From NCBI RefSeq assembly GCF_003315345.1, contig NZ_QNRO01000011.1:62001-126000 (forward strand): 64,000 nt of DNA, in the 5' to 3' direction. The notes under the pieces were generated by a model. That model ran no database searches. It was not told the DNA's origin and saw only the letters and a program-made list of their open reading frames with translations. Both the position numbers and the translations under genes were made by a program. Source of the stretch: Marinobacter pelagius. Lineage in GTDB: Bacteria; Pseudomonadota; Gammaproteobacteria; Pseudomonadales; Oleiphilaceae. Positions 32,483 through 41,998 of this stretch are shown piece by piece; position 1 is the stretch's first letter, and every line of letters starts with the position of its first letter.

Positions 32483-35239
32483 ATGCGCGCCGATAGTTGT
32501 TCCCGCATCGCTTCCGGTCTCCGCCTTACCGGCCTGATACTTCTCCTGACTGCTCTCGTTGGCTGTAAAACCGAGAAAGATCCGGATCAGCCAACCATCC
32601 TTGGGGCGCCACCGTCCAATGCCTACCTGGGCGTCGAGTACTACTACAACTGGGGCGCCTACGGTGGCGAAGGCATTCTCGATTACAGTCTGACCAACGC
32701 GCCGTCCTGGCTGGCGCTGGAGGACATCAGCAACAAGGCCCGCCAGGGTGTGATCATGTACGGTGTGCCCGGTCTGACCGGAGGCAGTCGGGGTGAAGCG
32801 GATCTCGGCAAAACCGAAGACATCAATCTGGTGACCACGGACGGCAGCCTGGCCGGTACCATGCCGTTTGATATCGAAGTGCGTTACAACCCCCTGGCTC
32901 TGGAGGCTGCCAGCTTCACCGAGGGCGAGGTTCCGGAACTTGCGGCTCCGGGCGGGGAGCATTGCGCGTTGCCGGATCTCTCCGGGGCGGGAGAACATAC
33001 CTTTACCATTAATACCTATGACGAGTCAGGTGCGGTTGATGGTGAAAAGGACGTGACCCTGCCCACCCGTCAGGTCGCCGTCAAGGTGACCCTCGACAAG
33101 CCTTCGGTGACCCGTGTTGGCGTCGCCTTTGAGCTCAGCTCCCAGTATGACCCCTCCAGATGTGATCCGTCGTTTACCGGCACCGCACCCCACCAGCGTT
33201 GCGATTTCAGTGCTGCCAATGCCAGCGATGCCATCATCGGCAAGGACATTGTGGGCCTCGGCACCAGCTCTCCGGCGCCCGTAGATGAAAACGGCGACCC
33301 GCTGGGTTACCTCTCCTATGAAGCGGATGACAACGGCTATCTGACCCGGGGTGTGGTTACCCTTGAGCCGGGAATCACCGAATGCTATATCCGTCTCGAG
33401 GTGGTCGAGGACAGTTTCGCCGAGCTTTCCGAGTCTGCACAGCTGACCCTGACCGAGGTCCGCTCCGGCCTTGCCGGGCTGGGGCCCAACAATGGTGGGG
33501 TACAGACCAGCATCACCATTGATGACAACGAACCGGTGGTGTCCCTGGAGACCCTGAAAGGCGGGCCCCGCGACACCCTGAATGTGGGGGATTTCCGGGA
33601 ATACCGGGCCAGATTGACAGGCGAACGGTATGGCATCGTTCAGGCTCGTTTGATCCATTCCGAGAGCTCCACGGCGCGACTCGACAGCGAGTTTGTGATC
33701 GAGCAGCAGGAGAGCGGACTCTGGGTGGAGAATCCGACCCTCAGTTTCCCTGCGGATCAGGATGCGGTTACCTTCCGGGTGCGCGTACCTGTGGATAGCT
33801 ATACCAATCCGGATCTGGCCGACCGTTTTATCGAGATGGCTCTGGACGAGACCTATCAGGCGGGGCGCGAGGGATATGCCAGGCCTGCGTCCGAGGATCT
33901 GCTTCGTGTCAGCCTGAATGAACTGACCACACCGCTTGTTCTGCCTGCCACCGGAGGTTTCGTGCCCATGGACATGGCCCTAGGACACAATGGCCGGCTT
34001 TTCCTGGCCGGCTACGATGGTGCGGATGGTAACCGGGTCAAGGTCAGGATCTTTGACCAGAAAGGTAACCTGCTACAGGAGGCGGGCGTTACGCCGGAGG
34101 GCGTCAGTCTTGCGCCGTCGTCCCCGGTCATTGCTGTCGTGAACAGGAAGGTTACCGAGAACAACACCAAGGTGGACCGGTATGAGTTCCTTGTTGCCTA
34201 CAGCAGTGATGTTGAGATTGCGGGAACAACGCCAGCGAGGGGTGAAGACGTGCTGGCGTCTGTGTTCCGGTTTGACGGTGATTTGAATGGAGGCGAGTAC
34301 GTGCCTTACTGGACACTGCGCAGCGGCACCGCAGGTGATGACCGGATCCGGGATGCCGGGATCAATCCGGATTCCGGCTATATGATCCTGGCCGGTGAGA
34401 CCAGCGGAACCTGGCCAGGGCAAAGTTCGGCCGGCGGCGTAGACAGCTTCCTGCAACGGATTGATGCGGTGCTGGACGGCGACACGCCGGTGCCCGAAGT
34501 CGCCTGGACCCGACAGGTGGGATCTGCCAGCGACGATGCCGTGGCGGGCAGTTCGGTGCTGTCTATGTCGCCCATGCTGTTCGGTTCGGCAAGCGGCTCC
34601 GTGGGTGGCGCCGAGGTGATCGGTGGAGAAGACGCCTATTTCTATGCTTACAGCGGGGCGTCAACCACGCCGACGGTTTATCAGGTTGGAACAGCCGGTG
34701 ACGAGAAGGTTGCGGCGGGTTTGTTCAGTGGGAATAACCTGTGGCTGTTGGGCGAAAGTAATGGCGATTACTCCGTCACCACCGGCGAGGACGATCTTCA
34801 AATCCTGGCGCGTGAGCCTTTGTCCAGTCAGGCCGGTTTCCTGCTGTCCTATTCCGCGACCGGAGAGGTTAGCAGGGCGTTTACCCTGAATGACACGACG
34901 GATGCATCCAGAGAGTCTTTCCACGGCCTGACCGGGTTTGGTGGCGATATGGTGGCCGGGGGCGAAACCGATGGTAATTTCACCGGAGAGGCCATCACTT
35001 CATCCGGCCAGACCCAGGGCATCGTCAGCCGCATTTCGCTGGTCGAGCCGGTCGAAACCGATGACAGCGAGCCGGAGTTCCGCAACGAATGGCGATACCA
35101 ACTGACGACCGGAGCGACGTCCGTTCGGAGACTCGCCAACTACCGGGATGACGAAATCACGGCGCTGGTGCGCTCGGGGGAGGACCGCATGATTATCCTG
35201 TTCAGTCCCGAGGGGCAGCTGCTGACACCGCTAAACTGA
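32483..35239 (+). CDS. Large surface lipoprotein with Ig-like, Calx-beta-like and beta-propeller-like regions
   Basis: 918 residues. An N-terminal signal with lipobox LVGC (C28) predicts a lipoprotein; the residues after the cysteine are Lys-Thr-Glu, so outer-membrane sorting is plausible. Residues about 40-145 look like a putative Ig (cadherin-like) fold (APPSNAYLGVEYYYNWGAYGG). Residues about 185-350 look like one Calx-beta repeat ending in TSITIDDNEPVVSLE. The C-terminal half (from about 490) has repeated motifs such as GRLFLAGYDGADGN and GYMILAGETSGTW, resembling SBBP/delta-propeller repeats. Function unknown; adhesion or surface structure is a guess. Convergent with mnmC, four bases apart. 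Confidence 0.75.
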   Translation: MRADSCSRIASGLRLTGLILLLTALVGCKTEKDPDQPTILGAPPSNAYLGVEYYYNWGAYGGEGILDYSLTNAPSWLALEDISNKARQGVIMYGVPGLTGGSRGEADLGKTEDINLVTTDGSLAGTMPFDIEVRYNPLALEAASFTEGEVPELAAPGGEHCALPDLSGAGEHTFTINTYDESGAVDGEKDVTLPTRQVAVKVTLDKPSVTRVGVAFELSSQYDPSRCDPSFTGTAPHQRCDFSAANASDAIIGKDIVGLGTSSPAPVDENGDPLGYLSYEADDNGYLTRGVVTLEPGITECYIRLEVVEDSFAELSESAQLTLTEVRSGLAGLGPNNGGVQTSITIDDNEPVVSLETLKGGPRDTLNVGDFREYRARLTGERYGIVQARLIHSESSTARLDSEFVIEQQESGLWVENPTLSFPADQDAVTFRVRVPVDSYTNPDLADRFIEMALDETYQAGREGYARPASEDLLRVSLNELTTPLVLPATGGFVPMDMALGHNGRLFLAGYDGADGNRVKVRIFDQKGNLLQEAGVTPEGVSLAPSSPVIAVVNRKVTENNTKVDRYEFLVAYSSDVEIAGTTPARGEDVLASVFRFDGDLNGGEYVPYWTLRSGTAGDDRIRDAGINPDSGYMILAGETSGTWPGQSSAGGVDSFLQRIDAVLDGDTPVPEVAWTRQVGSASDDAVAGSSVLSMSPMLFGSASGSVGGAEVIGGEDAYFYAYSGASTTPTVYQVGTAGDEKVAAGLFSGNNLWLLGESNGDYSVTTGEDDLQILAREPLSSQAGFLLSYSATGEVSRAFTLNDTTDASRESFHGLTGFGGDMVAGGETDGNFTGEAITSSGQTQGIVSRISLVEPVETDDSEPEFRNEWRYQLTTGATSVRRLANYRDDEITALVRSGEDRMIILFSPEGQLLTPLN

Positions 35240-35243
35240 GGCC

Positions 35244-37127
35244 TCAGCCGGCCCGGCGCCGGCACATCCGGTCCGGCCGGACGCTGTGGGCAAGTGGCGC
35301 GGGCAGGCAGGCCGGTTGCCCGGTGAGCTGGTCCGCCACGTATTCGGCCAGCAGTGGGGCGTAAGTGAGGCCCTTGCTCCCCAGACCGGTGAGAAGATAG
35401 ACGCCTTCGAGTGAATGCCCGTTGCAGTCTGCCATCATTCCGGCCACTGGTTGGTAATCGTGGGTTGTGCAGCGAAACCCGACCCGACCCCCGAAATCCC
35501 CGTTACTTCCGTTCTCAGCAAATAACCCGGGCAACATGGCACCGAGCTGCTCGAGATTCTCGTTGTTTGCCTCGTGGGTGACCGAGGGATCGGCACTGTG
35601 CAGGTCAAAGGTGGCCCCGGTCACTGCCAGACCGTCCTGGCACGGATTCAGGTATTTCTGGCCACAGATAACCGCCTTCGGTGCCCGGATGGCTTCCCCG
35701 GGGAGGTGGGTTACCTGGCCCCGGATCGCCTTGAACCGATATTCACCCTTGAGCGGGATCAGTTCCGCCGTTTGGTGGCCTGCCGCAATCACCACACTAT
35801 CCGCGATAATGTCCGCCCCATCACGGCTGGAAAGGTGCCATTTTCCGTTACAGGGCATCAGCCGATCCACTCGTGTGCCGAACCGGCAATCGATGAGCGC
35901 GTGACGGGCCAGCTCCCGGCATAGGCTGCCGGGTGACAGCCAGCCATTATGGGGGAACCAGAGCCCACCGTTGGCGACGGGGGTGCCGGTAAGTTCGGAG
36001 GCGGTGGCCGCGTCCACAGGGTACAGAAGCTCTTCGGGATACTGGTTGCGCTCCAGGAAGCGGGCCTGCCGGTCCTGTTCCTGGGGATTCCATGCCAGCT
36101 GTAGCAGACCGGTCGGGTGCCAGAAGGCATCCCGGTATGGTTCGTAGGTACGCTGGCTGAAGGTCAGGGCGGAGAGGGCCAGTTCTGTCTGGGTATTGAA
36201 TTCGACGCCGAGCTTTACATACATCGCGCCCTGAAGATTGCCGGAGGCCGCGGCACCAGCGTTCTCTTCTGCATCAATCAGGGTGACGGCCACCCCACGA
36301 CTGGCCAGGTTCCGGGCCAGCAGGGTGCCGGCGATGCCTGCACCAATGATGGCCACGGTGCCGGAAGGCACAGGCGAGTCACTGCAAGCGGTGCCGGTCA
36401 GCACCCCGGCTATCATGTCCCGTTTGCGTCCGTAGCCCGGGGTTTTGCGCATCTCGAATCCTTCGTCCTCGAGCGCACGGCGTATCCTGCCAACCGCAGT
36501 GAACGTGGCCAGGGTGGTGCCCGGTCTGCTGTGCTCGCGGATAAGCGCCATGGCCTGGTCCAGCCACATGCCGGGATTCAGGGCCGGAGCGAAACCATCG
36601 AGGAACCAGGCGTCGGCAGAGAATGACAGGGCTCCCCAGGCCTCCAGGACATCGCCAAAGTACAGGGTCAGGCGCACCCGGCCCTCATCCAGTACCAGGC
36701 GGTGTGTACCCCGGACCAGAGGCGGGTATTGGGCAAGCAGTTCTTGAGCGAGTGGTGCCAGTTCGGGCCAGAGGTCCAGCGCCCGCTTGAGGTCACCCGG
36801 TGTAAGCGGGTAGCGTTCTGCGGAGATGAAATGCAGTACGGACCCGTTAGCCGGCCGGTGTTCCCGCCAGGCCTGCCAGGCGGCAAGAAAGTTGAGGCCG
36901 GTGCCGAATCCGGTCTCCGCGATCACGAATGCTCGCTGCGCAGGCACGTCCCGGAAACGGTCGGGCAGGTTGTTGTGGTTCAGGAAGACATATCGGGTCT
37001 CTTCGAGACCATTGTCGCGGGAGAAATAGACGTCCCCGAACCGGGCCGACTCCGGTATTCCGTCCCGCCAGGCTAGATCGGCGGGTTCGATGGCTGGGGC
37101 TGGCGGGCGCGTTGTGCTCTCAGTCAT
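35244..37127 (-). CDS. mnmC: Bifunctional tRNA 5-methylaminomethyl-2-thiouridine biosynthesis protein MnmC
   Basis: 627 residues (E. coli 668). The N-terminal half is the SAM-dependent methyltransferase (FVIAETGFGTGLNF near residues 67-80; FLDGFAPALNPGMW near 175). The C-terminal half is the FAD-dependent oxidoreductase (IIGAGIAGTLLARNLASRG near 260). Converts cmnm5s2U34 to nm5s2U34 and then to mnm5s2U34 in tRNAs for Lys, Glu and Gln. Starts at ATG 37127, three bases after the stop of the upstream cyclophilin gene, so the two are probably co-transcribed. Confidence 0.95.
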   Translation of the reverse strand: MTESTTRPPAPAIEPADLAWRDGIPESARFGDVYFSRDNGLEETRYVFLNHNNLPDRFRDVPAQRAFVIAETGFGTGLNFLAAWQAWREHRPANGSVLHFISAERYPLTPGDLKRALDLWPELAPLAQELLAQYPPLVRGTHRLVLDEGRVRLTLYFGDVLEAWGALSFSADAWFLDGFAPALNPGMWLDQAMALIREHSRPGTTLATFTAVGRIRRALEDEGFEMRKTPGYGRKRDMIAGVLTGTACSDSPVPSGTVAIIGAGIAGTLLARNLASRGVAVTLIDAEENAGAAASGNLQGAMYVKLGVEFNTQTELALSALTFSQRTYEPYRDAFWHPTGLLQLAWNPQEQDRQARFLERNQYPEELLYPVDAATASELTGTPVANGGLWFPHNGWLSPGSLCRELARHALIDCRFGTRVDRLMPCNGKWHLSSRDGADIIADSVVIAAGHQTAELIPLKGEYRFKAIRGQVTHLPGEAIRAPKAVICGQKYLNPCQDGLAVTGATFDLHSADPSVTHEANNENLEQLGAMLPGLFAENGSNGDFGGRVGFRCTTHDYQPVAGMMADCNGHSLEGVYLLTGLGSKGLTYAPLLAEYVADQLTGQPACLPAPLAHSVRPDRMCRRRAG

Positions 37128-37130
37128 TCT

Positions 37131-37748
37131 CTACTCGTCGTTGCTGACGACCGAAACCTTCTCGATGATGACCGGCTCGACCGGTACGTCTCTCATGCCA
37201 CGGGCGTAGCCGGTTTCGACACCGGCGATGGAATCAACCACATCCATGCCTTCGGTAACCTCACCAAACACGGCGTAGCCAGGGCCACGGACACCGGCAT
37301 TGAGGAAGTCATTGTCGACCACGTTGATGAAAAACTGGGAAGTTGCCGAATCCGGATTGTTGGTTCGGGCCATGGCAATGGTGCCCCGCTGGTTCGGAAG
37401 CTCCTTGCTGGCCTCGTTGACGATCGGATCCCGGGTCGGTTTCCGGGACAGCTCAGGCGTGAATCCGCCGCCCTGGATCATGAAACCGGGGATGACACGG
37501 TGAAACACCGTGCCTTCATAGAATCCGTCCCGAACGTATTGAAGGAAGTTCTCGACGGTTTCCGGCGCCACATCGGGGCGAAGTTCGAGCACGAAGTCAC
37601 CCTGATTTGTTTCAAACCGGACTTCTGGCGTTGTCGCGTCCTCGTCTCCCGATTGGGCCTGTACGGGCGCTGACGCCAGGCAAAAAGCAGTCAGAGTGGC
37701 CAGCAGCGGGGAAACCAGTTGGCGGGAAAAAGGCATGTATTGGGTCAT
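37131..37748 (-). CDS. Exported peptidyl-prolyl cis-trans isomerase (cyclophilin type)
   Basis: 205 residues from ATG 37748. The reading frame is open 33 codons further upstream, but a start here gives a clean Sec signal peptide ([20 protein letters not shown] then [11 protein letters not shown]) and a cyclophilin domain of about 165 residues. Landmarks: VEIN-type start [22 protein letters not shown], the catalytic arginine in [14 protein letters not shown], and the [17 protein letters not shown] core. Periplasmic folding helper similar to PpiA. It precedes mnmC with a three-base gap; the two functions are unrelated. Confidence 0.9.
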   Translation of the reverse strand: MTQYMPFSRQLVSPLLATLTAFCLASAPVQAQSGDEDATTPEVRFETNQGDFVLELRPDVAPETVENFLQYVRDGFYEGTVFHRVIPGFMIQGGGFTPELSRKPTRDPIVNEASKELPNQRGTIAMARTNNPDSATSQFFINVVDNDFLNAGVRGPGYAVFGEVTEGMDVVDSIAGVETGYARGMRDVPVEPVIIEKVSVVSNDE

Positions 37749-37904
37749 ATCCGGGACACTCTCGATGTTGTAGGCAAAGTTCTGACCGGGGTAGATCAGC
37801 GGGACCAGCTGGGTGAAACAGGATGTTAGCAGATTGATCCCACACAACGGCCAGCCGAAGGTGGTAAAATGCCACGTTAATTACGCGAATATAATAATGA
37901 GTCA

Positions 37905-38729
37905 ATGGAAACTTTAAAGACAAGCGACTATCAGGCCTTGCAGGCCTATCTTCGGGACGCCTGCGGGATCCTGCTGCGGGACAGTGCCGAGAATTTGGCA
38001 CGGCGACGCCTGCGGCCTGTATTGGATAATCATCAACTGGCTTCCATCGTGGATCTGTTGGAACGGCTCGACCGACCGGGGCGGTCCGGCCTGAAGGAAG
38101 CTGTCATTGATGCGATCACCATGAGCGAGAGCCGGTGGTTCGTTGACGCAGCGGTGTTTTCATTGCTGGGCGATCACGTGTTACCCGATATCGCCGGGCG
38201 CAGCCCGGGCAAGCGGGTGGCCATCTGGTCTGCCGCCTGTTCAACCGGCCAGGAGCCGTACTCCCTCGCCATGGCCGCAAGCGAGTTCCGGGAGCAGAAT
38301 CCCGGTAGCCTGGGCTCGATCAGGATATTGGCGACGGACACCTCCAGGAGCGCCCTGGAAGTTGCCCGACGGGCTCACTACGAAGTCGGACCTGACGATA
38401 CCGGCGTTACCTCTGGACGCAAGGAGCGGTTTTTCCGGTCCGTCGAAAAGGGGGGCTGGCAAGTCAGCCCCGACATCCGTGCCCTGATCGAGTTCCGTGA
38501 GCTGAACCTGCTTCAACGCACTTTGCCGGGCAAGTTCGACGTGGTGGTCTGCCAGAATGTCCTGGTTTACTACTCGGCAGAAAAGAGAAAGGCCATATTG
38601 GCCCGGTTTCATGCTGCCCTCAATCCCGGCGGCTACCTGATCGCCGGATCCTCCGAGCTGGCGGGCGATGTGCCCGAGCTTTACGAACCCATTGAGTGCC
38701 CAAGCGGTACCGCCTACAGGAAAAAGTAA
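37905..38729 (+). CDS. CheR-type chemoreceptor glutamate methyltransferase
   Basis: 274 residues. N-terminal helical CheR domain (residues 8-70) and a SAM-binding domain with WSAACSTGQEPYSLAM (about 109-124), ATDTSRSALEVARRAHY (about 145) and VVCQNVLVYYS (about 212), the last corresponding to NVLIYF in most CheR/PilK. Methylates glutamates of chemoreceptors with SAM. No other chemotaxis gene, receptor or pilus regulator is in the window, so it is an orphan, possibly serving a Pil-Chp-like (PilK) or alternative pathway elsewhere. No Shine-Dalgarno is evident before ATG 37905. Confidence 0.88.
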   Translation: METLKTSDYQALQAYLRDACGILLRDSAENLARRRLRPVLDNHQLASIVDLLERLDRPGRSGLKEAVIDAITMSESRWFVDAAVFSLLGDHVLPDIAGRSPGKRVAIWSAACSTGQEPYSLAMAASEFREQNPGSLGSIRILATDTSRSALEVARRAHYEVGPDDTGVTSGRKERFFRSVEKGGWQVSPDIRALIEFRELNLLQRTLPGKFDVVVCQNVLVYYSAEKRKAILARFHAALNPGGYLIAGSSELAGDVPELYEPIECPSGTAYRKK

Positions 38730-38732
38730 TCC

Positions 38733-39938
38733 ATGCCACTGAATGTCTGGGTGCTGGTGGCTGCGCAAGCGCTGGCCATGTGTACCGCACCGTTCATCAT
38801 CGTCATCGGCAGCATCCAGGGCAGGGCCCTGGCACCGTCTGCGGAGTGGGCCACGCTTCCCGTGGGGCTCGTGGTGGTCGGGACCGTGCTTTCGGTCAAG
38901 CTGGCGACCTGGCTGATGGAGCGGATAGGGCGCAAATCGGTCATGCTGCTGGGTGCCATCATGGGCATTCTGGCAGGCGGGTTGGGTGCACTGGCTTCCT
39001 GGCAGGGATCTTTTCCGTTGCTTTGTGTGGCTGCGGTCGTGGGCGGCAGTGGCCTTGCGGTGGTGCACCAGTACCGGTTTGCCGCGATGGAGTCGGTGGG
39101 ACCGGAACTTGCAGCCTCGGCCGCAGCCAGGGTGCTTCTGGGCGGACTCGGTGCAGCCTGGTTGGGGCCCGAGATTGCCACGCTTGGTGCTGGGCCCGAG
39201 GAAGCCTATCCGTTTATGGATAGCTGGCTTGGACTGTTGACGGTGCAGGGCGCGGCATTGGTCACTCTTTTCGCCGGCTATCGGTCGAAAGGTGAACTGG
39301 TCCGGGAGGACCATGTTGGCGGCGGTCGGCCACTGCGGGAAATCCTGGTCAATCCCATGGTGCTGGCCGCGATTGGTGCCGCCGCCATCGGTTACGCGGT
39401 GATGGCTTTTATCATGACCGCGACCCCGCTGAGCATGACTGAAATGGCCGGCCATAGCCTGGACGATGCCAAGACTGTCATTCAGCTCCATATCATGGCC
39501 ATGTACCTGCCATCCCTGATCAGCGGCTGGCTGACCAGGGTAGTGGGCATTCCGCTGATGATGGTCGGCGGGCTGCTGGCTTATCTCGCGTGTGTGCTGC
39601 TAGCAGCAGCCGGAATCAGCTTCCACCACTACCTGTGGGCGCTCCTGTTGCTGGGCATGGGCTGGAATTTTTTGTTCGTGGGGGGAACTGCCTTGTTGCC
39701 ACAGGGCTACCAGGGTTCCGAGCGTTTCCGGGTGCAGGGGCTCAATGACGTCCTTGTATTCGGCTCCCAGGCCACCGCGTCGCTGTCCGCCGGGGCGGTT
39801 TTTGCCTGGGTCGGGTGGTCCGGTCTGGTTATGGTCTCCGTACCTTTCCTGGTACTTCAGGGCATTCTCGTTATGCTATGGCTGGCTCGTTCCAGGGCAA
39901 CCCAGAAGCTGCAGACAGGAGGCGCAGATGCAGATTGA
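38733..39938 (+). CDS. MFS transporter
   Basis: 401 residues, 12 predicted membrane helices. The loop between helices 2 and 3 (WLMERIGRKSVMLLGA) matches the MFS signature GxxxDRxGRR in reduced form, so it is an MFS-1 type permease. Substrate unknown. Its 3' end overlaps the flavin-reductase-like gene by 11 bp, and it starts three bases after cheR. A LysR-family gene follows, so MFS, flavoprotein and regulator may form one unit. Confidence 0.85.
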   Translation: MPLNVWVLVAAQALAMCTAPFIIVIGSIQGRALAPSAEWATLPVGLVVVGTVLSVKLATWLMERIGRKSVMLLGAIMGILAGGLGALASWQGSFPLLCVAAVVGGSGLAVVHQYRFAAMESVGPELAASAAARVLLGGLGAAWLGPEIATLGAGPEEAYPFMDSWLGLLTVQGAALVTLFAGYRSKGELVREDHVGGGRPLREILVNPMVLAAIGAAAIGYAVMAFIMTATPLSMTEMAGHSLDDAKTVIQLHIMAMYLPSLISGWLTRVVGIPLMMVGGLLAYLACVLLAAAGISFHHYLWALLLLGMGWNFLFVGGTALLPQGYQGSERFRVQGLNDVLVFGSQATASLSAGAVFAWVGWSGLVMVSVPFLVLQGILVMLWLARSRATQKLQTGGADAD

Positions 39939-40545
39939 TTTTGATGGCATGGACCCGAAAGAGGTCTATCACATCCTCACCCAGACCATTATTCCCCGGC
40001 CGGTCGCCTGGGTGCTCAGTGAGAATCCGGACGGTGATTACAATCTGGCACCGTTCTCGTTCTTCACACCGATTACCAGCAATCCGCCATTGCTGATGTT
40101 TTCCGTCGGCAAGAAGCCCACGGACGGTTCTTTCAAGGACACCCGGGTGAACATCGAAAACAACCGGCATTTTGTGGTGCACATCGCCCATCGGGAGCTG
40201 GCGGAAGCCATGACCGAAACCTCACGGACATTGCCGCATGGTGAATCCGAGATGAAAAATGTAGATCTTGAACTCACGGAGTTTGATGGCTCTCCTCTGC
40301 CACGTCTGAAAGACTGCCGGGTGGCACTGGCCTGTGAGCTCTACGAGATCAAGGAGATCGGCGCGGCACCCCAGTCCCTGATTTTTGGCAAGATCAACGC
40401 CATCCATGTGGCGGACGAGGCCGTTGCCCGGGATGACAAGGAGCGACTGCGTTTTGACGGTTCTGCCATTGATCCCCTGGGGCGACTCGGAGGCAGCGAA
40501 TACGTCACCTTCGGGGAGATCCTGAAGGTGCCCCGTCCGGCTTGA
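39928..40545 (+). CDS. Flavin reductase family protein (FMN-binding split barrel)
   Basis: 205 residues from ATG 39928, which has AGGAGG at 39917-39922; the frame is open further upstream, but that part lies inside the MFS gene in another frame. IIPRPVAWVLSENPDGDYNLAPFSFFTPITSNPPLLMFSVG is the hallmark FMN-binding start of this family, with the FVVHIAHRELAEAM segment next. Members reduce flavin for monooxygenases or act as stand-alone FMN proteins. Translationally coupled to the MFS gene. Confidence 0.87.
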   Translation: MQIDFDGMDPKEVYHILTQTIIPRPVAWVLSENPDGDYNLAPFSFFTPITSNPPLLMFSVGKKPTDGSFKDTRVNIENNRHFVVHIAHRELAEAMTETSRTLPHGESEMKNVDLELTEFDGSPLPRLKDCRVALACELYEIKEIGAAPQSLIFGKINAIHVADEAVARDDKERLRFDGSAIDPLGRLGGSEYVTFGEILKVPRPA

Positions 40546-40567
40546 CTCCCCCAGGAGGTCAGAATCC

Positions 40568-41485
40568 ATGGAACAGCTCAACCTCCGCCATCTCTACTAT
40601 TTCTGGGTGATCAGCCGGGAAGGCTCGATCGCCCGGGCGAGCGAGGTGCTCGATCTGGCCCCGCAAACACTGAGTGGTCAACTTGCCACTTTCGAAACGG
40701 CGGTGGGCGGTCGGCTTTTCATCCGGGAGCGGCGAAAACTGGCACTGACAGATTTCGGCCGGATGATTCTGGGCTACGCCGACGATATCTTCGCCCTGAC
40801 CGGGGAACTGACGGATACTCTCCGCCTTGCACCCGCTGATCGCCCCCTGACCCTGTCCGCGGGTATCTCGGCCTCGATCCACAAGCTGATTGCCTATTAC
40901 CTGTTGCAGCCGGCCATGGTGCTCAAACGACCGGTGCAGCTGGAATGCCGGACTGGTAGAACCGAAGATCTCGTGCTGAGCCTCAAGCGAAAGGAGCTGG
41001 ATGTGGTGCTGGCGGACCGGATGCCGGGGCTGGACGAACACGGACCCTTCACCGTGCACCCCGTCGCCGGCTCCAGTATCAGCCTGTTTGCTGCCCCGGC
41101 ACTGGCCGCCAGGCTGAAAGAAGGCTTCCCCGACTCCCTGAATGGCCAGCCTCTGCTGGCCAATGCCACCGATGCGCCGTATTTCGAGCGCCTGATGAAC
41201 TGGCTGTCGCTGCAGGGCGTGCGCATGAGGCTGATGGCCCGGGTCGATGACAGTGCCCTGATCAAGGTTTTCGGCCGCCAGGGTTATGGCGTCTTTGCGG
41301 CACCCACGGTGATACGCCGGGAAGTCTGCCGGCAGTACGAGGTGGAGCACATCGCCAGTATTGATGATGTACAGGATGAACTGTTTGCCATCACCCGCGG
41401 CCGTAAACTCGCCCACGAGGGTGTACGGGCAATCTGCATGGACCCAGTCAATTTCAGCGCGCTTGGAACTGATCTGGATAGTTGA
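40568..41485 (+). CDS. LysR-family regulator, NhaR-like
   Basis: 305 residues. The N-terminal winged helix (MEQLNLRHLYYFWVISREGSIARASEVLDLAPQTLSGQLATFE) is closest in style to NhaR, the Na+/H+-responsive activator of nhaA, in which the second helix begins LNYNHLYYFW. The C-terminal part is a type 2 periplasmic-like effector domain. It follows the flavin-reductase gene by 22 bp on the same strand. No nhaA or other antiporter is nearby, so the NhaR name rests on sequence resemblance only. Confidence 0.8.
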   Translation: MEQLNLRHLYYFWVISREGSIARASEVLDLAPQTLSGQLATFETAVGGRLFIRERRKLALTDFGRMILGYADDIFALTGELTDTLRLAPADRPLTLSAGISASIHKLIAYYLLQPAMVLKRPVQLECRTGRTEDLVLSLKRKELDVVLADRMPGLDEHGPFTVHPVAGSSISLFAAPALAARLKEGFPDSLNGQPLLANATDAPYFERLMNWLSLQGVRMRLMARVDDSALIKVFGRQGYGVFAAPTVIRREVCRQYEVEHIASIDDVQDELFAITRGRKLAHEGVRAICMDPVNFSALGTDLDS

Positions 41486-41589
41486 TGCATCGAAAATGTC
41501 GATGCTGAAAGATCAAAAAAGCTTATTTTCTCGAAGTAGAGTTCGGAGGAACATAGGAATCGTGAAGTGGCAACTCGGAGGAAGCAGCC

Positions 41590-41961
41590 ATGAAAACGAT
41601 TCACAAATTCCGCGTTGAGGCCGGAAAAGAGCCGACAACCCTGAACCTGAAAGAGGGCTACCGGGTAGTGCGCTGCGAATACATCGTCCCGCACAAGGCC
41701 GTGTACCTCTGGGTGGAACAGCCGCTGAATGTTGGTACACCGACAGTCGAGCGTCAGTTCCGGGTGGCCCTGTCCGGTGAGCCGGTACCGGATCGCTTCG
41801 ACTATCTCGGTACCGCACTGGACCCGTTCGGACCGGAGGCTTACCACGTGTTCGCCCTGCCGGCCGGAGAAAATGATTTCCGCTATACGCCCGCAGGCGA
41901 TGGTGCAAGCAACGACCTCTTCAGCAGCGTCGGTTGGCAATCCTCAGCAATGTCATCCTGA
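41590..41961 (+). CDS. Conserved hypothetical protein (DUF7352-like)
   Basis: 123 residues, no signal peptide or membrane helix. GGAGGAAGC lies just before the ATG (41590). The MKTIHKFRV start, the LKEGYRVVRCEYIVPHKAVYLWVE middle and the FDYLGTALDP motif resemble small bacterial/phage proteins grouped, as far as I recall, under DUF7352; treat that as tentative. Predicted mostly beta. A clear terminator follows, so it is monocistronic or ends the preceding unit. Confidence 0.6.
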   Translation: MKTIHKFRVEAGKEPTTLNLKEGYRVVRCEYIVPHKAVYLWVEQPLNVGTPTVERQFRVALSGEPVPDRFDYLGTALDPFGPEAYHVFALPAGENDFRYTPAGDGASNDLFSSVGWQSSAMSS

Positions 41962-41974
41962 TGCGCACTCTCTT

Positions 41975-41994
41975 GGCCCTTCGGGGCCTTTTTT
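41975..41994 (+). terminator. Rho-independent terminator with UUCG tetraloop
   Basis: GGCCC (41975-41979) pairs with GGGCC (41984-41988) around TTCG, closed by a C-G pair, and six T follow (41989-41994). It is 13 nt after the small hypothetical gene and just before the end of the convergent cupin gene. Confidence 0.88.
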
Positions 41995-41998
41995 CTTT

